From assembly GCF_027887165.1 (NCBI RefSeq), contig NC_077232.1, positions 82,151,399-82,215,398 of the forward strand: a stretch of DNA of 64,000 nucleotides, in the 5' to 3' direction. Of this stretch, positions 1 to 10,171 are shown piece after piece (the stretch's first letter is position 1; each line of letters opens with the position of its first letter). The notes beneath the pieces were generated by a model. That model saw nothing but the letters and a program-made list of their open reading frames with translations, was not told the origin of the DNA and ran no database searches. A program made the translations under genes and the position numbers. Source of the DNA: Monodelphis domestica. Taxonomy: Eukaryota > Chordata > Mammalia > Didelphimorphia > Didelphidae.

Positions 1-1892
1 TTCTTATGCCATAGAATTTGATGGTGGGGTCTGTAATTGATCCCTTATCTCCAAAGAACCTTGGGACATATCTCTAATAGGTCTCCTCTTGGATGGTCCT
101 TGGGAGAAACCAACACAACGGTTTTTAATTATATTCTAAAGGCTGATTATTTGCTATTTCTTTTGTAGTTGATTTTTAACTGACAGTTTAAGAGTCTTGT
201 GGTACTGAATTCGCACAAAGTAACCACATTATTCATCTGATAGACTTTTGAGCTAGTGTTTCCCTGTGTATGGGAAGTGGTTTAAATGTTCCTTGGGAGG
301 AATATAGTATTTTACTGAATCTTACAGTATTTCTAGTGAATGAAAGGATAGATTTTTCTGTCTAAATACAACCTGGATTTAGAATATGGAAGGTATTTCC
401 TATAAAAATCATTTTCATTTTCAGGAAGGCCCTTTTTATACCTATATCATTTGACCACAATTCCATATAAATTCTATATAAAATAAAATAATATAATATA
501 TAAAATAAATAAAACATAAATAAAATAAATATAAAATATAAAGAAATCTAAATTGATTTCTCCTCAAAGGGAAAACAGTATTAAAAGGAGATTAACTAGC
601 ATATGCAGGGGAAATTCTAAATTCCTTCCAGGAGTTAAAGAATGGGAGGAGCTTATCACAGCTTGAGGCAGATCTGCTAGTTTATTCATAAAGGCTTAAA
701 AATTTCACATCCTTTCAGCCCCCCTGTTATTGATATTTATAAATATTTTATAATGGTCAGGCCTGAAGTTGCCTTGAGTATGTACTACCAAAAGTTCTGC
801 CGAGGCACTAAAGTCAGAAGTTGTTTATTGTTTCCATCTCTAGGATTGGCCTAGTTTGTTTGTTTGTTTGTTTTTGCAGGGAATTGGCTCTACTTGGGTT
901 GGTGTTAATAGAAATTGGGACCTAAAGAGAACATAAAACAGTTGTACTTAATAACCTAATGCACTCCAAGGATCTGATTCTTTAGACTATCAGGAATAGA
1001 CTCTTCCATTCTCAGTAATCCTTTCTCTGCTTACTCCATACTTTGCTCTAATGTCCCAATATGCATTTTTTAATCAACAGAGTTCCATGTTTTGTTGTCA
1101 GTGTTGTCTTTAATTGTTGATTCTTCCAACTAGTGGGAAATCAAATTAAAAAGGGAATTTTAATGGTGCATATTGGCTTAGAAAATTACAAATTAACATT
1201 ATATTGTACTGTATTTTTATTTTGTTCAACATTTCCCAATTTTAATCAGGTTCAGGCTGAACAGGGGGCTTTGCTTGCCACTTGCTGTCTGCTCACAATG
1301 TTTGACACCTCTGCTCCAGACATACATGTTGGTCTTGTCTGGGTATTTTTTTTCTTTTCCTAAATGAGTGTATGAGAGATATGGGGAAGAGGAGGAGGAA
1401 AGGAAGGAGGACAGAGCTAGGAATCCAGATCAAAGACATTTTCCAATAGTTTTCATTCCTATCTCTGTGGAATTAAATAATCTTGTAGCCTCCAGATGGG
1501 AGAAAAGGGCTATATTATCTTTATTATTCAGGCACTGGAAGGGAGCTTAGAATTCCCCTAAAACTCTGGGCCCATTAGTCCCACTAAGAACCTATTTGTT
1601 AGTGCTAAATAGGCCATATATTTAAAGGTAAGAATAGTAGAAATGACGCAAAGAAGAAGAAATGGTATAGGGGATAATAAAAAGATTATAAGGAAATGAC
1701 AGGAAAAGATGGCAGTGAGTAAGGAAATGTGCTGCTCACAAGGTAAGTTTACAAAGTGTTTTGAAGAAAAGATTTTCTATTTCAGCACCTACTATAATAC
1801 CTTAAATGTAAAATGAGAAGATAAGATGTGCCATTAACATGGCTCCAACTTTGACTTATGTAAATAAATGGATGAAAACAGGAAATCTCACA

Positions 1893-2066
1893 GGTGAGTA
1901 GCACAGTAGAAGAGCGCCAGACCTGGATTTGGGAGGACCTGGGTTCAAATTTGACCTCAAATTCTTCCTTCCTATGTGACCTTAGGCAAATTACTAGGCA
2001 TAAATTTCCTAGCCTTTGTCCTTCTCTCTTAGAATTGATACTAAGGTAAGTAGTTAAATAAATAAA
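1893..2066 (+). mobile_element. Old tRNA-derived SINE, L1-tailed marsupial type
   Basis: The copy has the usual order of this family: the block around GGACCTGGGTTCAAAT (tRNA B-box region), then 'gtgaccttaggcaaatt', 'cctagccttt', and a 3' part with TTAGAATTGATACTAAGG before an A-rich end. It is diverged from the younger copies at 9931 and 38609 and carries small deletions. No clear target-site duplication was found. Confidence 0.65.
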
Positions 2067-3043
2067 AGGAAATAAACAAAAGAACAGCCATCAACACACA
2101 TCACCACTATTTTCTATGGGAATTTACCTGTGATTTGTTCATGATCAGATAATGGCTCACCAACTATATCTGTCATTTTTTTTTTCTGTGCTAGGGGGTA
2201 AATAGTTCATCTTGACCTGATAAACTCAGCAAGGGCAGCTGGGAGTTCCCTTATTGTTACCTTATATATTTGTTTGGTCCTTTCCTTTTCAAAGATCATT
2301 CTCCTTGGCAAAGATAACAGAAGCACAATAAAAATTGAACAATTCTGGGGTTTTTTTTCCCTCTGGTTACCTTCTTTCCTCCCAATTAGTTAAAACGAAG
2401 ATAATTCCCTCCCCATCAACCCTTTTTGATGCTTTTGGATATTTTTGCTAGCTTGAGTTCATTGAAACCTAACATGACTGAAAACTGAACAACAACCCCT
2501 TGATGCTCTTCTTATCAGACTGGACCTTCCTGGGAGAGTTGTCTGAAGTGACTCATGTGTGCCACTTCTCAAATCAACAACCAACTAGGATTTTAAAGAT
2601 TATGACCCTCTCTTGACCCTCTATCATCTCCTATCTCCATGCCTTTACAGTAAGAGGAGAATGTGGAGACTAAATTGATGAATGAATAGGAAATAGAGCA
2701 ACTAGTTTAAGAAATGATGGAAAGAATAAGATAGCATATAAGAATCACAGAATTTTAGAGTTGGAAGTGACCCTCAGAATTTACATTTAGATGAGAACAA
2801 GGACAATAAAAGAAAATTTAGATATGGTATTTAGCTAATGTTCTCAATTTCTCATAGCACCTACATATTACATTGACCATCTTATAAAAATATTGATTAT
2901 TAATTAATCATATTTTATATAGTTAATGTTATAAAGTATTTTTCTTAGATATAAAAAAGCGCTTGCAAATGTAACATGATATATGTTGGCAAAATTTGGG
3001 AGAGTTAAAAGATTGAACTTTAATATTTCATGTTGTGAGTTCT

Positions 3044-3071
3044 GGAAGACATATATATATATATGTATATA

Positions 3072-3139
<68 letters not shown>
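3044..3139. repeat. (TA)n microsatellite
   Basis: An almost uninterrupted TA dinucleotide run with a few TGTA interruptions at its left end. Such tracts are length-polymorphic. Open frames across it that read as Tyr-Ile repeats on both strands are artefacts. Confidence 0.95.
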
Positions 3140-3144
<5 letters not shown>

Positions 3145-3904
3145 TGATTTAGCACACATGCCTCAAGAACCTCAAATGTTAGTAGATGGACTTGTTAAAG
3201 TGATTTACTTCAGTTCATGAGACAATAGCTACATTTGTGGATAGCTCTCAATACTATCTTTTTTGAGTAAAAGATAAAATGTCAGGGTTCCCATAGTCAG
3301 AATTCTTATACTCTAGTTTTGTCTGTTAGCATTTCATGGTATGGAGAAAGAAGGAATTCTAGCATAATGGATAATTAAAAATGTTTCCTACAAATAATAA
3401 AAATTATTACTAAATTGTCTTTGAAGTAACCATGTCTAATTAAAAGGCTATTTTGAAAGGGGTCTCATCATTAAATCACATACTTGGAGGGGCAGCTGGT
3501 TGTGGGGTATCTCAGGGAGAAGGAGATGTAGTGTCCTCCATTGTTTTTTAATTGGATCAAAATTTAGAAAAAATACATCTTCATTTAGATCAGGAGGGGT
3601 AGAGAGAGAAGGCAAGGAAAAGGCAGAGGCTATGGGGTTAGAAGAACTTGGTTCAGGTCCCTGCCCTGCCCCTTGCTATTTGACCAGACATTTGAACTTT
3701 TTGTGTCTCAGATTATTTTTTTGTTATTATATTATATTAATGTTTGACAAAGTTATTATTGTGAGGTTATGAAGATAATATGGAATCAGCATAACATTAT
3801 ATACATAATGATATGTGTAATATATGATACATTACATATAAAACAAATAAACCCTTATAGATATGGGAAATATTTCCTAGGATCTTTTTGAAACTAGAGT
3901 CAGA

Positions 3905-4112
3905 CATTGCTTTGTTCCAGGGTTGCATAGGGCTAGGGCAGTGACTCTTTGTCATGTATCCTCATCTTCATCAACCCATCATCTTTTTTGTATATTCCAT
4001 CCAACTTTGCACAACTCTGCTTCAATTATATCCAATTCAAGGGCAAGTCAAGACATTAGGTTGTGATATCATTGGTCCTCTGCAAAAATGAAGGATGAAC
4101 AACAATATCCTA
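3905..4112 (+). mobile_element. Old SINE-like repeat with AACAAC-type tail
   Basis: The end of this stretch reads 'gatatcattggtcctctgc' followed by AAAATGAAGGATGAACAACAA, which resembles the tail of a common marsupial interspersed repeat. The left part is too diverged to bound exactly, so start and family are tentative. Confidence 0.35.
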
Positions 4113-4464
4113 TCCAATACCATTGGAGGCTGCCACCTGAAAGCCAGCAGGATGGTTGTTGCTCTTTGAGTTCAAGATTGCCTCTCCTGGAATGCCACTT
4201 AAATGGAGAGAAAATTAGCATCGAGGAAGGAGTCCTGGTGTTTAATTTTTCAGCCACAGGAACTTTCTAAGATTAGCTCTTGAGAGGAAGAGGGGATGTA
4301 ATCTGCAGAAGAGGGAAAGAGCTAGGAAGAAAAGCACTAAGGAAAGCCCAGATCCTTGAGAATTGAAGTATGAAATACCTATCTCGTAGTAAACATGTTG
4401 TGAACATCAAAGTGCTACATAAATGGATTACCGTCATTCCAAAATTTCAGTTTCAGGAGAATTT

Positions 4465-4830
4465 CAGGAGTCACAGAGTTAACACCTGAAGAAGAATCTT
4501 TTGTACAACTTGTTAGTAGGGTAAGTCATCTTCTAGCCTCTACTTAAAGACTTCCATGGAAGAGGAAACCATTCCCTCCTGAGTAGGTCCACTCCATTTC
4601 TGGACCACTATACTTGCTATTTTTCCTTACTCTAAGGAAAAATCTATCTCGTTGGAACTTCCCATGCAGTACATCTAGTTCTGTTGTCTGGGGCTAAGTA
4701 AACAAGTTTAATACTTGTGCTGGGCAACAGTCCTTCAGGGCTATCATATGCTCCTTACAGCCTTTCTTCTCTAGGTTAAAAACTCTTTCGTTCAGTGAAT
4801 CCTGACATGGCATAATTTGGAGACTGAGAT
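4465..4830 (-). mobile_element. L3/CR1-like LINE 3' fragment
   Basis: On the minus strand this has the character of the 3' coding end of CR1-clade LINEs. The + strand shows the order 'ccattccctcctgagtagg', 'tctaaggaaaaatctatct', 'ccttcagggctatcatatg', 'tctctaggttaaaaactc'. The same order appears at 52850-53440. It is old, with many substitutions and no open frame. Confidence 0.55.
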
Positions 4831-5079
4831 TTTATAATTTAAAAAATCACGTGCCCTGGGCAATGTGCTAGGTGTTAGAGAAACAAAACATCTAGTTGGT
4901 CTCCTGGATTTTTTTCCTTTTTTTAGAGGGCAGCTGGTTTGGGGAAGTAGAGTGCCCCATCTAATTAGGAAGACTGAATTTCAAATCTTTCTTCAGCTTT
5001 CTCTTTAGCTTTGTTTGTTTGTTGCATGCTTTATTTTTTTCCCAGATAACTTGTTGATACAGTTTAGCTGTGCAATCTT

Positions 5080-5225
5080 GAGCAAGTCACTAAATCATGT
5101 TTTCCTTAGTTTCCTCATCTGTAAAATGAACTGGAGAAGGAAATGGCAAACTACTCCAGTATCTTTGTCAAGAAAAACCCCAAATTAGGGCCATGAAAAG
5201 TAAAGGACATGACTGAACAACAAGG
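5080..5225 (+). mobile_element. RTE-tailed tRNA-derived SINE, 3' part
   Basis: It contains 'tttcctcatctgtaaaatga', then 'ctggagaaggaaatggcaaa' and the tail 'ggacatgactgaacaacaa'. That tail is shared with RTE/BovB-type LINEs, which are known to mobilise such SINEs in marsupials. The 5' half from about 4925 is rearranged and hard to delimit. Confidence 0.6.
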
Positions 5226-5373
5226 GATTTTTATTCTCCCCTTTTTCCCTTGGGGATAAAGCATTCTTCTACTGTCTACCAATTTGCTACCCCCTAACTA
5301 TTCAGAGACATGACTTGTTTGGGAAGTTTTTCCACCAAAAAGTGCCATCCTATTTGGACTAGACTCTGTTAAC

Positions 5374-6339
5374 TGTAAACCTCAAATTTCCTTAGACTTA
5401 TAAATGTTGGAAATTTCACCATTGGGATATTTCATACTTGGAAAATTTCTTACTGATAGTCTATTGGAATGGGAACCCCATTGGCATGGGAGGTTCTTTC
5501 TCTTCCCTTCTTAAGATTACTTTAGGACAGAAACCCTTTGCTGAACAATGGAAAGGACTTTGACCTATGCTTAAGCATAGAACAGGAATTTCTTTGAGTC
5601 TTGATTGATTTTAGAATTGATACAATGGAGATACTTGGAATAAATCTCCACCCTATTCAGTCCTAATAGGATTGAATAAGGGCTGCAGCCTAGATCAAAA
5701 TTTAATTATTCCAATCTCTACCATACTCAAGTTAACAGGATTTAGAAAGGGCTGTAACAAAGGAGCAAAGATTTAATCATTTGAAAATATGACCTTCAAC
5801 AGACATGTGCAAAAGCCAGAAACCTCTGGGCGGTCCTGGGTTAAGCGAGAGCCTCCATTGACAGGGAAATTGATGAAGAGTGATTGGTAGATGTGAGGAC
5901 TGAGGGGAGGCAACTTGGAGGGTTTCCTTAAAGATAGGAGGGTCTGGAGACTGAGAGAGAAGGTGGTTGAGGTTTTGGTCGGTGTGGTTCCTGGGCTCTG
6001 AGAAGGCTTGCTCTGAAGGAAGCTGAAGGTGGGGGCCTCTGAGACTGTTTCTCCATTTTGGACACGTGAGTAATAGGGACTGATCTCTTTTCTTTGCCCC
6101 AGCTATCTAAGGGCTTGGGCCTTTTGGCCCAGCCTAAACAGAAGGGGTATTTAAGCCCTATTCCCTTCTCTCCCTTTTTCTCTCTCTCTATCTCTAATTC
6201 CTTTCTTACTCCTATTGTAATTAAACTCCAAAAAAGGCTGACGGCTGACTTGAGTTTTTCATTTAGGAATTACATAGCTGATTCCTTGGCGACCTTAAAT
6301 TAATATATATCAGTCTTTTAAAGTGATTCCCTTGTAACA
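5374..6339 (+). mobile_element. Solo LTR of a class I-like ERV, sense to RGS12
   Basis: It begins TGTAAACC and ends TGTAACA, and is flanked by a perfect 4-bp duplication TAAC (5370-5373 and 6340-6343), as expected for a gamma-like ERV. A TATA-like TATTTAAG lies at 6148-6155, followed by a C/T-rich tract and an ATTAAA polyadenylation-type signal at 6220-6225. This gives a U3-R-U5 reading on the + strand. TTGGCGACC sits about 50 bp inside the right end. The left end resembles that of the antisense LTR at 17505-18749, so the two are related. No internal sequence remains, so it is a recombination product. Confidence 0.7.
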
Positions 6340-7059
6340 TAACCTATATTTTTGGAATTAATTTTTGTTCATTCATTGATTTTGTTTTTCCTCAATGAAA
6401 CTATCTATGATTTTGGGAACTGTGTGTTTGCAGTGGAAAGTTGGTTCTACTATATACTTGGCGCCAATATATATTTTATGCGTTTTCCTAAGGCTGCCAG
6501 TCCAAAAGAAGTGACAAAAATTCTCCTTCCTGCCAGGGGAAGTAGGTAGATGGTTTTCTCTAACACAAAAAGCTCTTTGCAAACGCTGGGTGCTATAGGA
6601 ATGCCGGCTCATTTGTTTGTTTTAGATAATGCACGCTTTGTTTTCCCCAGATAACTTATAGATACAATTTTAATCCCTGCAATTTGTTCACTATACACAG
6701 AAAGGACTTTAAAGGCTATCTTCTTCAAGTCCCTTATTTTACATAGACGGAAATGGGACTTGGTTAAAGTCCCCAAAGCAGTCATTTTTAGATTTAAACA
6801 CAATTCTTCTGGCTCCTGAGACAATAGTTTCCCCCTTATTACTTGTGATTATTCTCAAGATACACAGCATTGATTTATTTCCTATAAGACAGGCCGCATG
6901 GAGGCAATGGCTGGGACACACAAAGAGAGAAAGGAAGCAGAGCCTGCCCTCAGGGAGCTTATCTCTCACCTTTGACCACCTGTGCAAAGAAGTGAACTTG
7001 GGGGAGGGGGGGTTAGTGGATGCACCTGGAGTTAGGAATACTTTAGGCGTATGATTATC
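6340..7059. other. Non-coding stretch between LTR and CpG island
   Basis: No exon or well-supported mobile element was recognised. Parts near 6630-6820 resemble old MIR/THER-type SINE sequence but are too decayed to bound. Confidence 0.4.
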
Positions 7060-7205
7060 CGGCAAGTGAAGCCGCAGTTTCCTTATCTATAAAATGGGAA
7101 TACAAATAACAATAGAATCGCCCTTCCTGGCTTGTAGTGGGAATCGAAAGAGTTAACGTGAAAAGTGCTTTGCAAATGCTAGGTGCCATGGGAATGCCAG
7201 CTCTT
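7060..7205 (+). mobile_element. MIR/THER-like SINE fragment
   Basis: It contains 'cagtttccttatctataaaa' followed by TGGGAATA and, further on, 'agtgctttgcaaatgctagg'. This is the usual order in MIR-related (CORE-SINE) repeats. It is short and diverged and abuts the CpG island. Confidence 0.5.
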
Positions 7206-7239
7206 GTTACCAAAGAATATACAGAGTAACTTCGTCGGC

Positions 7240-8060
7240 GGCACCGGCGGGATGAGAAAGGCCTCGTGGGTGAACTTTGGGAGGGAGAACAGGTCGGGCA
7301 TGGGAGACGGCCAGGACAACTGCACGGAGACGGGGCGCCGCGGGTGACGAGCAGCCAGGTCAGCATGGATCAGAAGTTTGGCCAGATGCAGAAATGACGC
7401 ATACGAGTGTGGGGCCGGTTGAGAGGCTTCTGGAGCCAGATCCGAAATCCCCTTCTGGCCTCCTTTACTATCAATTCCCGGGTAGTCCCCTCCGCGCCCA
7501 GCCACTCCCTCCATCCCTAGAGGAGCCTAACTAACGGCTCCCGCCCCAAGCGGCGGTCGCGCGCCACAGGAAGTCCCGCCTCCTGCCCTGGGACCTAAGG
7601 GTGCCGCGCGTCCAGTTGGGGGCGCGCGGGCGGGGGCGCGCAGGGTGATGGGGCGGGCGGAGTGTGAGGACGATGCTGCCGCCGCCGCCTCGGCTCCGCC
7701 CCTCCCGTCCCGGAGGGCGGGCGAACGAGGGGAGGGGGAGGTGCTGGGGGGCGGGGCCGGCGGAGGCGCGCGCGGCCGCGGGTGCGGAGCGGCCCGGGGA
7801 GAGCGGAGCCGGGGGTAGGTGTGGCGGCGGCGGCTGCTGCCGATCCTGGGCGGGAAGGAGCGGAGGGCGCTTGGGGTTCGGCGGGGACGGCCTCCGACCC
7901 GGGGGCCCGCCCGCCCAGGCCCGGGAAGGGGGGTGCGCGGGCTGCGGGGAGCCGGGACATGGCGGCGCAGGGACCCTTGTTCTCACTTTCTTTCTCTCCC
8001 GTCCGGCTCCCTCCGGATCCCGCTGCCCGCGCCCCCTCCTCTCCTGCCCCCCCTCCACTC
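7240..8060. promoter_or_regulatory. CpG island, probable RGS12 promoter and exon 1
   Basis: The base composition changes abruptly from A/T-rich flanks to dense G+C with many CpG. Visible motifs are an ETS-like CAGGAAGT near 7566, several GGGCGG Sp1-type boxes (about 7630-7760), and ACATGGCGGCGC (YY1-like) at 7957-7968. It is the only CpG island in the window outside the L1 5' region and lies about 32.5 kb upstream of the first coding exon of RGS12 on the + strand. RGS12 in other mammals has a non-coding first exon. Assigning the island to RGS12 is an inference from position. Direction of transcription is not visible from composition alone. Confidence 0.65.
7815..7820 (+). other. Candidate exon 1 splice donor
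   Basis: GTAGGT follows GGGG in the middle of the CpG island and fits a donor consensus. A second candidate, GTGAGG at 8063-8068, lies at the island edge. Either could end a non-coding RGS12 exon 1; the sequence alone does not choose. Confidence 0.25.
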
Positions 8061-8099
8061 CCGTGAGGGGAGGGGGTGGCTTGACCTCCTCCTTGTTCC

Positions 8100-9020
8100 T
8101 TTCTTGGAGATCTTTTCTCCCTTTGCCACCCCCTCTCCCATTATCTCCGCAGTCTATTACTCTCCAACCACCCCCTCTTTGGTCCTTGTCATCCTCCAGT
8201 AGCCTCCTTCTTGGTCCCCATCTCCCCCCCTTGGGTCCTTGTCACTCTTGTTACTCTTGAGTCATCCCCTCTTTGGTGCCTGTCAATCCTGTACCCCTCG
8301 AGACACACCGCTTCTTCAGTCCCTGTCACTTCTATTATTCTCGAGTCACCCCCTCTTCTCGGCTCCTTTCACTTCTATTATCCTTCAGTCACCCCTCTTC
8401 TCGATCCCTTCCCTATTATTCTCCAGTCACCCCTTCTTCGGTCCTTACTATGAATGTCACCCTATTCTAGGTCCCTTTTGCTCCTATCCAGTCACCCCTT
8501 CTTTGATCCTTATCGCCTCTGTTATCCTCGAGTCACCCCTTCTCGGCTCCTTTCACTCTCATTATGCTTCAGTCACCCCTCTTCTCGATCCCTTCCCAAT
8601 TATTCTCCAGTCACCCCTTCTTCGGTCCTGACTATTCCTGTCACCTTATTCTTGGTCCCTTTCGCTCCTATTCAGTCACCCCTTCTTTGATCTTATCACC
8701 CCTGTTATCCTCGAAGCACTCCCTCTTCCCAGTCCCTTTCATTCCTATTATCCTTGAGTCACCCCTTCTTTGGTCCCTATCGCACCTATTATCCTCGATT
8801 CGTCCGCTCTTCTCGATCCCATTCACACCCTTTCTTTGCTCCTTATCACCCCTATTATCCTCCAGTCACCCCTTCTTCCTGGCCCCTTTCATTCCCATTA
8901 TCCTCCGGTCACCCCTTTCTTTGGTCTCCATCACTTCTATTACTCTCCAGCTCCCCTCCCCCAGTCCCTTCACTTCTGTAGCTCCCCTCACTCTCCTCAT
9001 CCACCCCCCATTCCCTCAAG
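8100..9020. repeat. C/T-rich hierarchical minisatellite in intron 1
   Basis: Diverged tandem units of about 32-43 bp share 'agtcaccccttctt' and 'tattatcctcgagtcacc'-like blocks. Inside 8343-8715 the array has a second level. The spacings of 'gtcacc' boxes at 8343, 8386, 8424, 8456 and 8488 are repeated at 8530, 8570, 8609, 8640 and 8673, giving a unit of about 185 bp present twice with high similarity. The + strand is almost purely pyrimidine-rich. Several frames stay open through it only because stop codons are rare in this composition. Confidence 0.85.
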
Positions 9021-9930
9021 TCCGTGATCCCCAAGTCCTCCCCTCCCCCCACATCTATCCCTGCCTGCCTTCCCAGTCACCGTGCTAGTCTCTTCACCCC
9101 CCTTTCTTCTTGTTCCTCCCACATCTAGTGTTTCCCCCACTTTGTACCCCTCACCCCCTTCCCTTCCTGCTGGCTTCCCGAGTTCCCCCAGCTCTCTTTT
9201 CTCTCGCTGTGGATCGTCCTCAGCCTAGTACTAGCCCTCAGAAACCCATGAAACTTGGACAAGTGGCTGCAGCTGTGATCATTGGGTTTTCCTCGCAGGT
9301 CTGAGTTAGGAGTGGGCTGCTTGTTTCCTTGTCATCGCAGTCAGGCCTGGGAAAGGGGGGCCTGACACAGTGTTTCCCTACCACCCTCCCTTGGGGTCTT
9401 GGGTGGGCTTACTCCAGAGGGTGAACCCTGCCCCCTCTCTCTCCCTTTCCCCATCCTCTCCTTATTGGGGATACTTAGTCCAGGGGGATTAACCCAGAGA
9501 GAATAAACTATTTTTCCCTCTCCTTCTTTTGCCTCTCTTTCTGGGGGTTTCTTCTCTCAGGGATACATTGAGAGTGAGTGAATCTTATGGCCTGTTGGGA
9601 ATTGCCACTTTATTTTTCTTTTGTTCCCCCACTAGAAGCCAAATTCTTAGGCCAAAGTCATATGCCCAGTACACATATCCTGCTGTTTCTTTGACAGATC
9701 TCTGAGCCTTTTGGGGGTACCACAGCTTAGCAAGTCTCCAAAGTGACTGACAGCCCAGAGGGTGACCCTTAGTTTTGTCCCTTGTTTAGGTGCTAAGTAA
9801 GAGTAAAGCCAGAAGGGCTTGAGAGATTTTTTTCTTCCCCATAAGGTTCAGGGTGACTAGTGGTGAGTGGGAATAAGTTAATTCAGTTTCCATTCTCACC
9901 CTTCAGAACTATAGAAATTTAGTATGGGGA
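9021..9930. other. Intron 1 stretch, C/T-rich then ordinary
   Basis: The pyrimidine bias fades after about 9200. I see no exon with splice sites and no recognisable repeat. Confidence 0.4.
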
Positions 9931-10159
9931 GGGGGCAGCTGGGTAGCTCTGTGGATTGAGAATCAGGCCTAGAGACGGGAGGTCCTGGGTTCAAATGTGG
10001 CCTCAGACACTTCCCAGCTGTGTGACCCTGGGCAAGTCACTTGACCCCCATTGCCTAGCCCTTACCACTCTTTTGCCTTGGAACCAATACACAGTATTGA
10101 TTCCAAGATGGAAGGTAAGGGTTAAAAAAAAAATAAACCACAACAACAACAGAAAAAAG
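9931..10159 (+). mobile_element. tRNA-derived SINE, L1-tailed, with target duplication
   Basis: A nearly full copy: it starts GGGGGCAGCTGGGTAGCTC, carries the B-box region GGTTCAAAT and 'ctgggcaagtcacttgaccc', and ends with the CCAATACACAGTATTG block and an A-rich tail. It is flanked by the 12-bp duplication GAAATTTAGTAT (9914-9925 and 10160-10171), showing L1-type target-primed insertion. Low divergence from the copy at 38609 suggests it is fairly young. Confidence 0.95.
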
Positions 10160-10171
10160 GAAATTTAGTAT

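Larger units (their letters stand above)
1..5373. other. Upstream intergenic DNA, repeat-rich, no gene seen
   Basis: I find no convincing exon or gene here. The stretch holds A/T-rich simple sequence (about 480-545), a (GTTT)n run near 849-872, old SINE and LINE pieces listed separately, and a long TA microsatellite. The remaining DNA is A/T-rich and looks non-coding: open frames are short and carry no recognisable domain. In placental mammals the gene upstream of RGS12 is MSANTD1, so this should be the spacer between the two, but nothing in the sequence proves it. Confidence 0.5.

Noticed and set aside
2904..3220. Tyr-Ile repeat proteins on both strands
   Set aside because: Translation of a TA microsatellite.
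6094..6303. 69-codon frame near the LTR right end
   Set aside because: It covers the C/T-rich R/U5 part of an LTR with TATA-like and polyadenylation signals; no coding feature.
7531..8260. Long open frames on both strands of the CpG island (up to about 198 codons)
   Set aside because: They are rich in Pro, Arg, Gly and Ala, overlap each other on both strands and show no domain. Stop codons are rare in DNA of this composition.
8343..8715. CRISPR-like array
   Set aside because: Both unit and spacing vary, there are no unique spacers, and the genome is a vertebrate. It is a minisatellite.
8211..9088. Several frames of 75-174 codons in the C/T-rich array
   Set aside because: They follow the tandem repeat and pyrimidine bias; the same repeat reads open in several frames.
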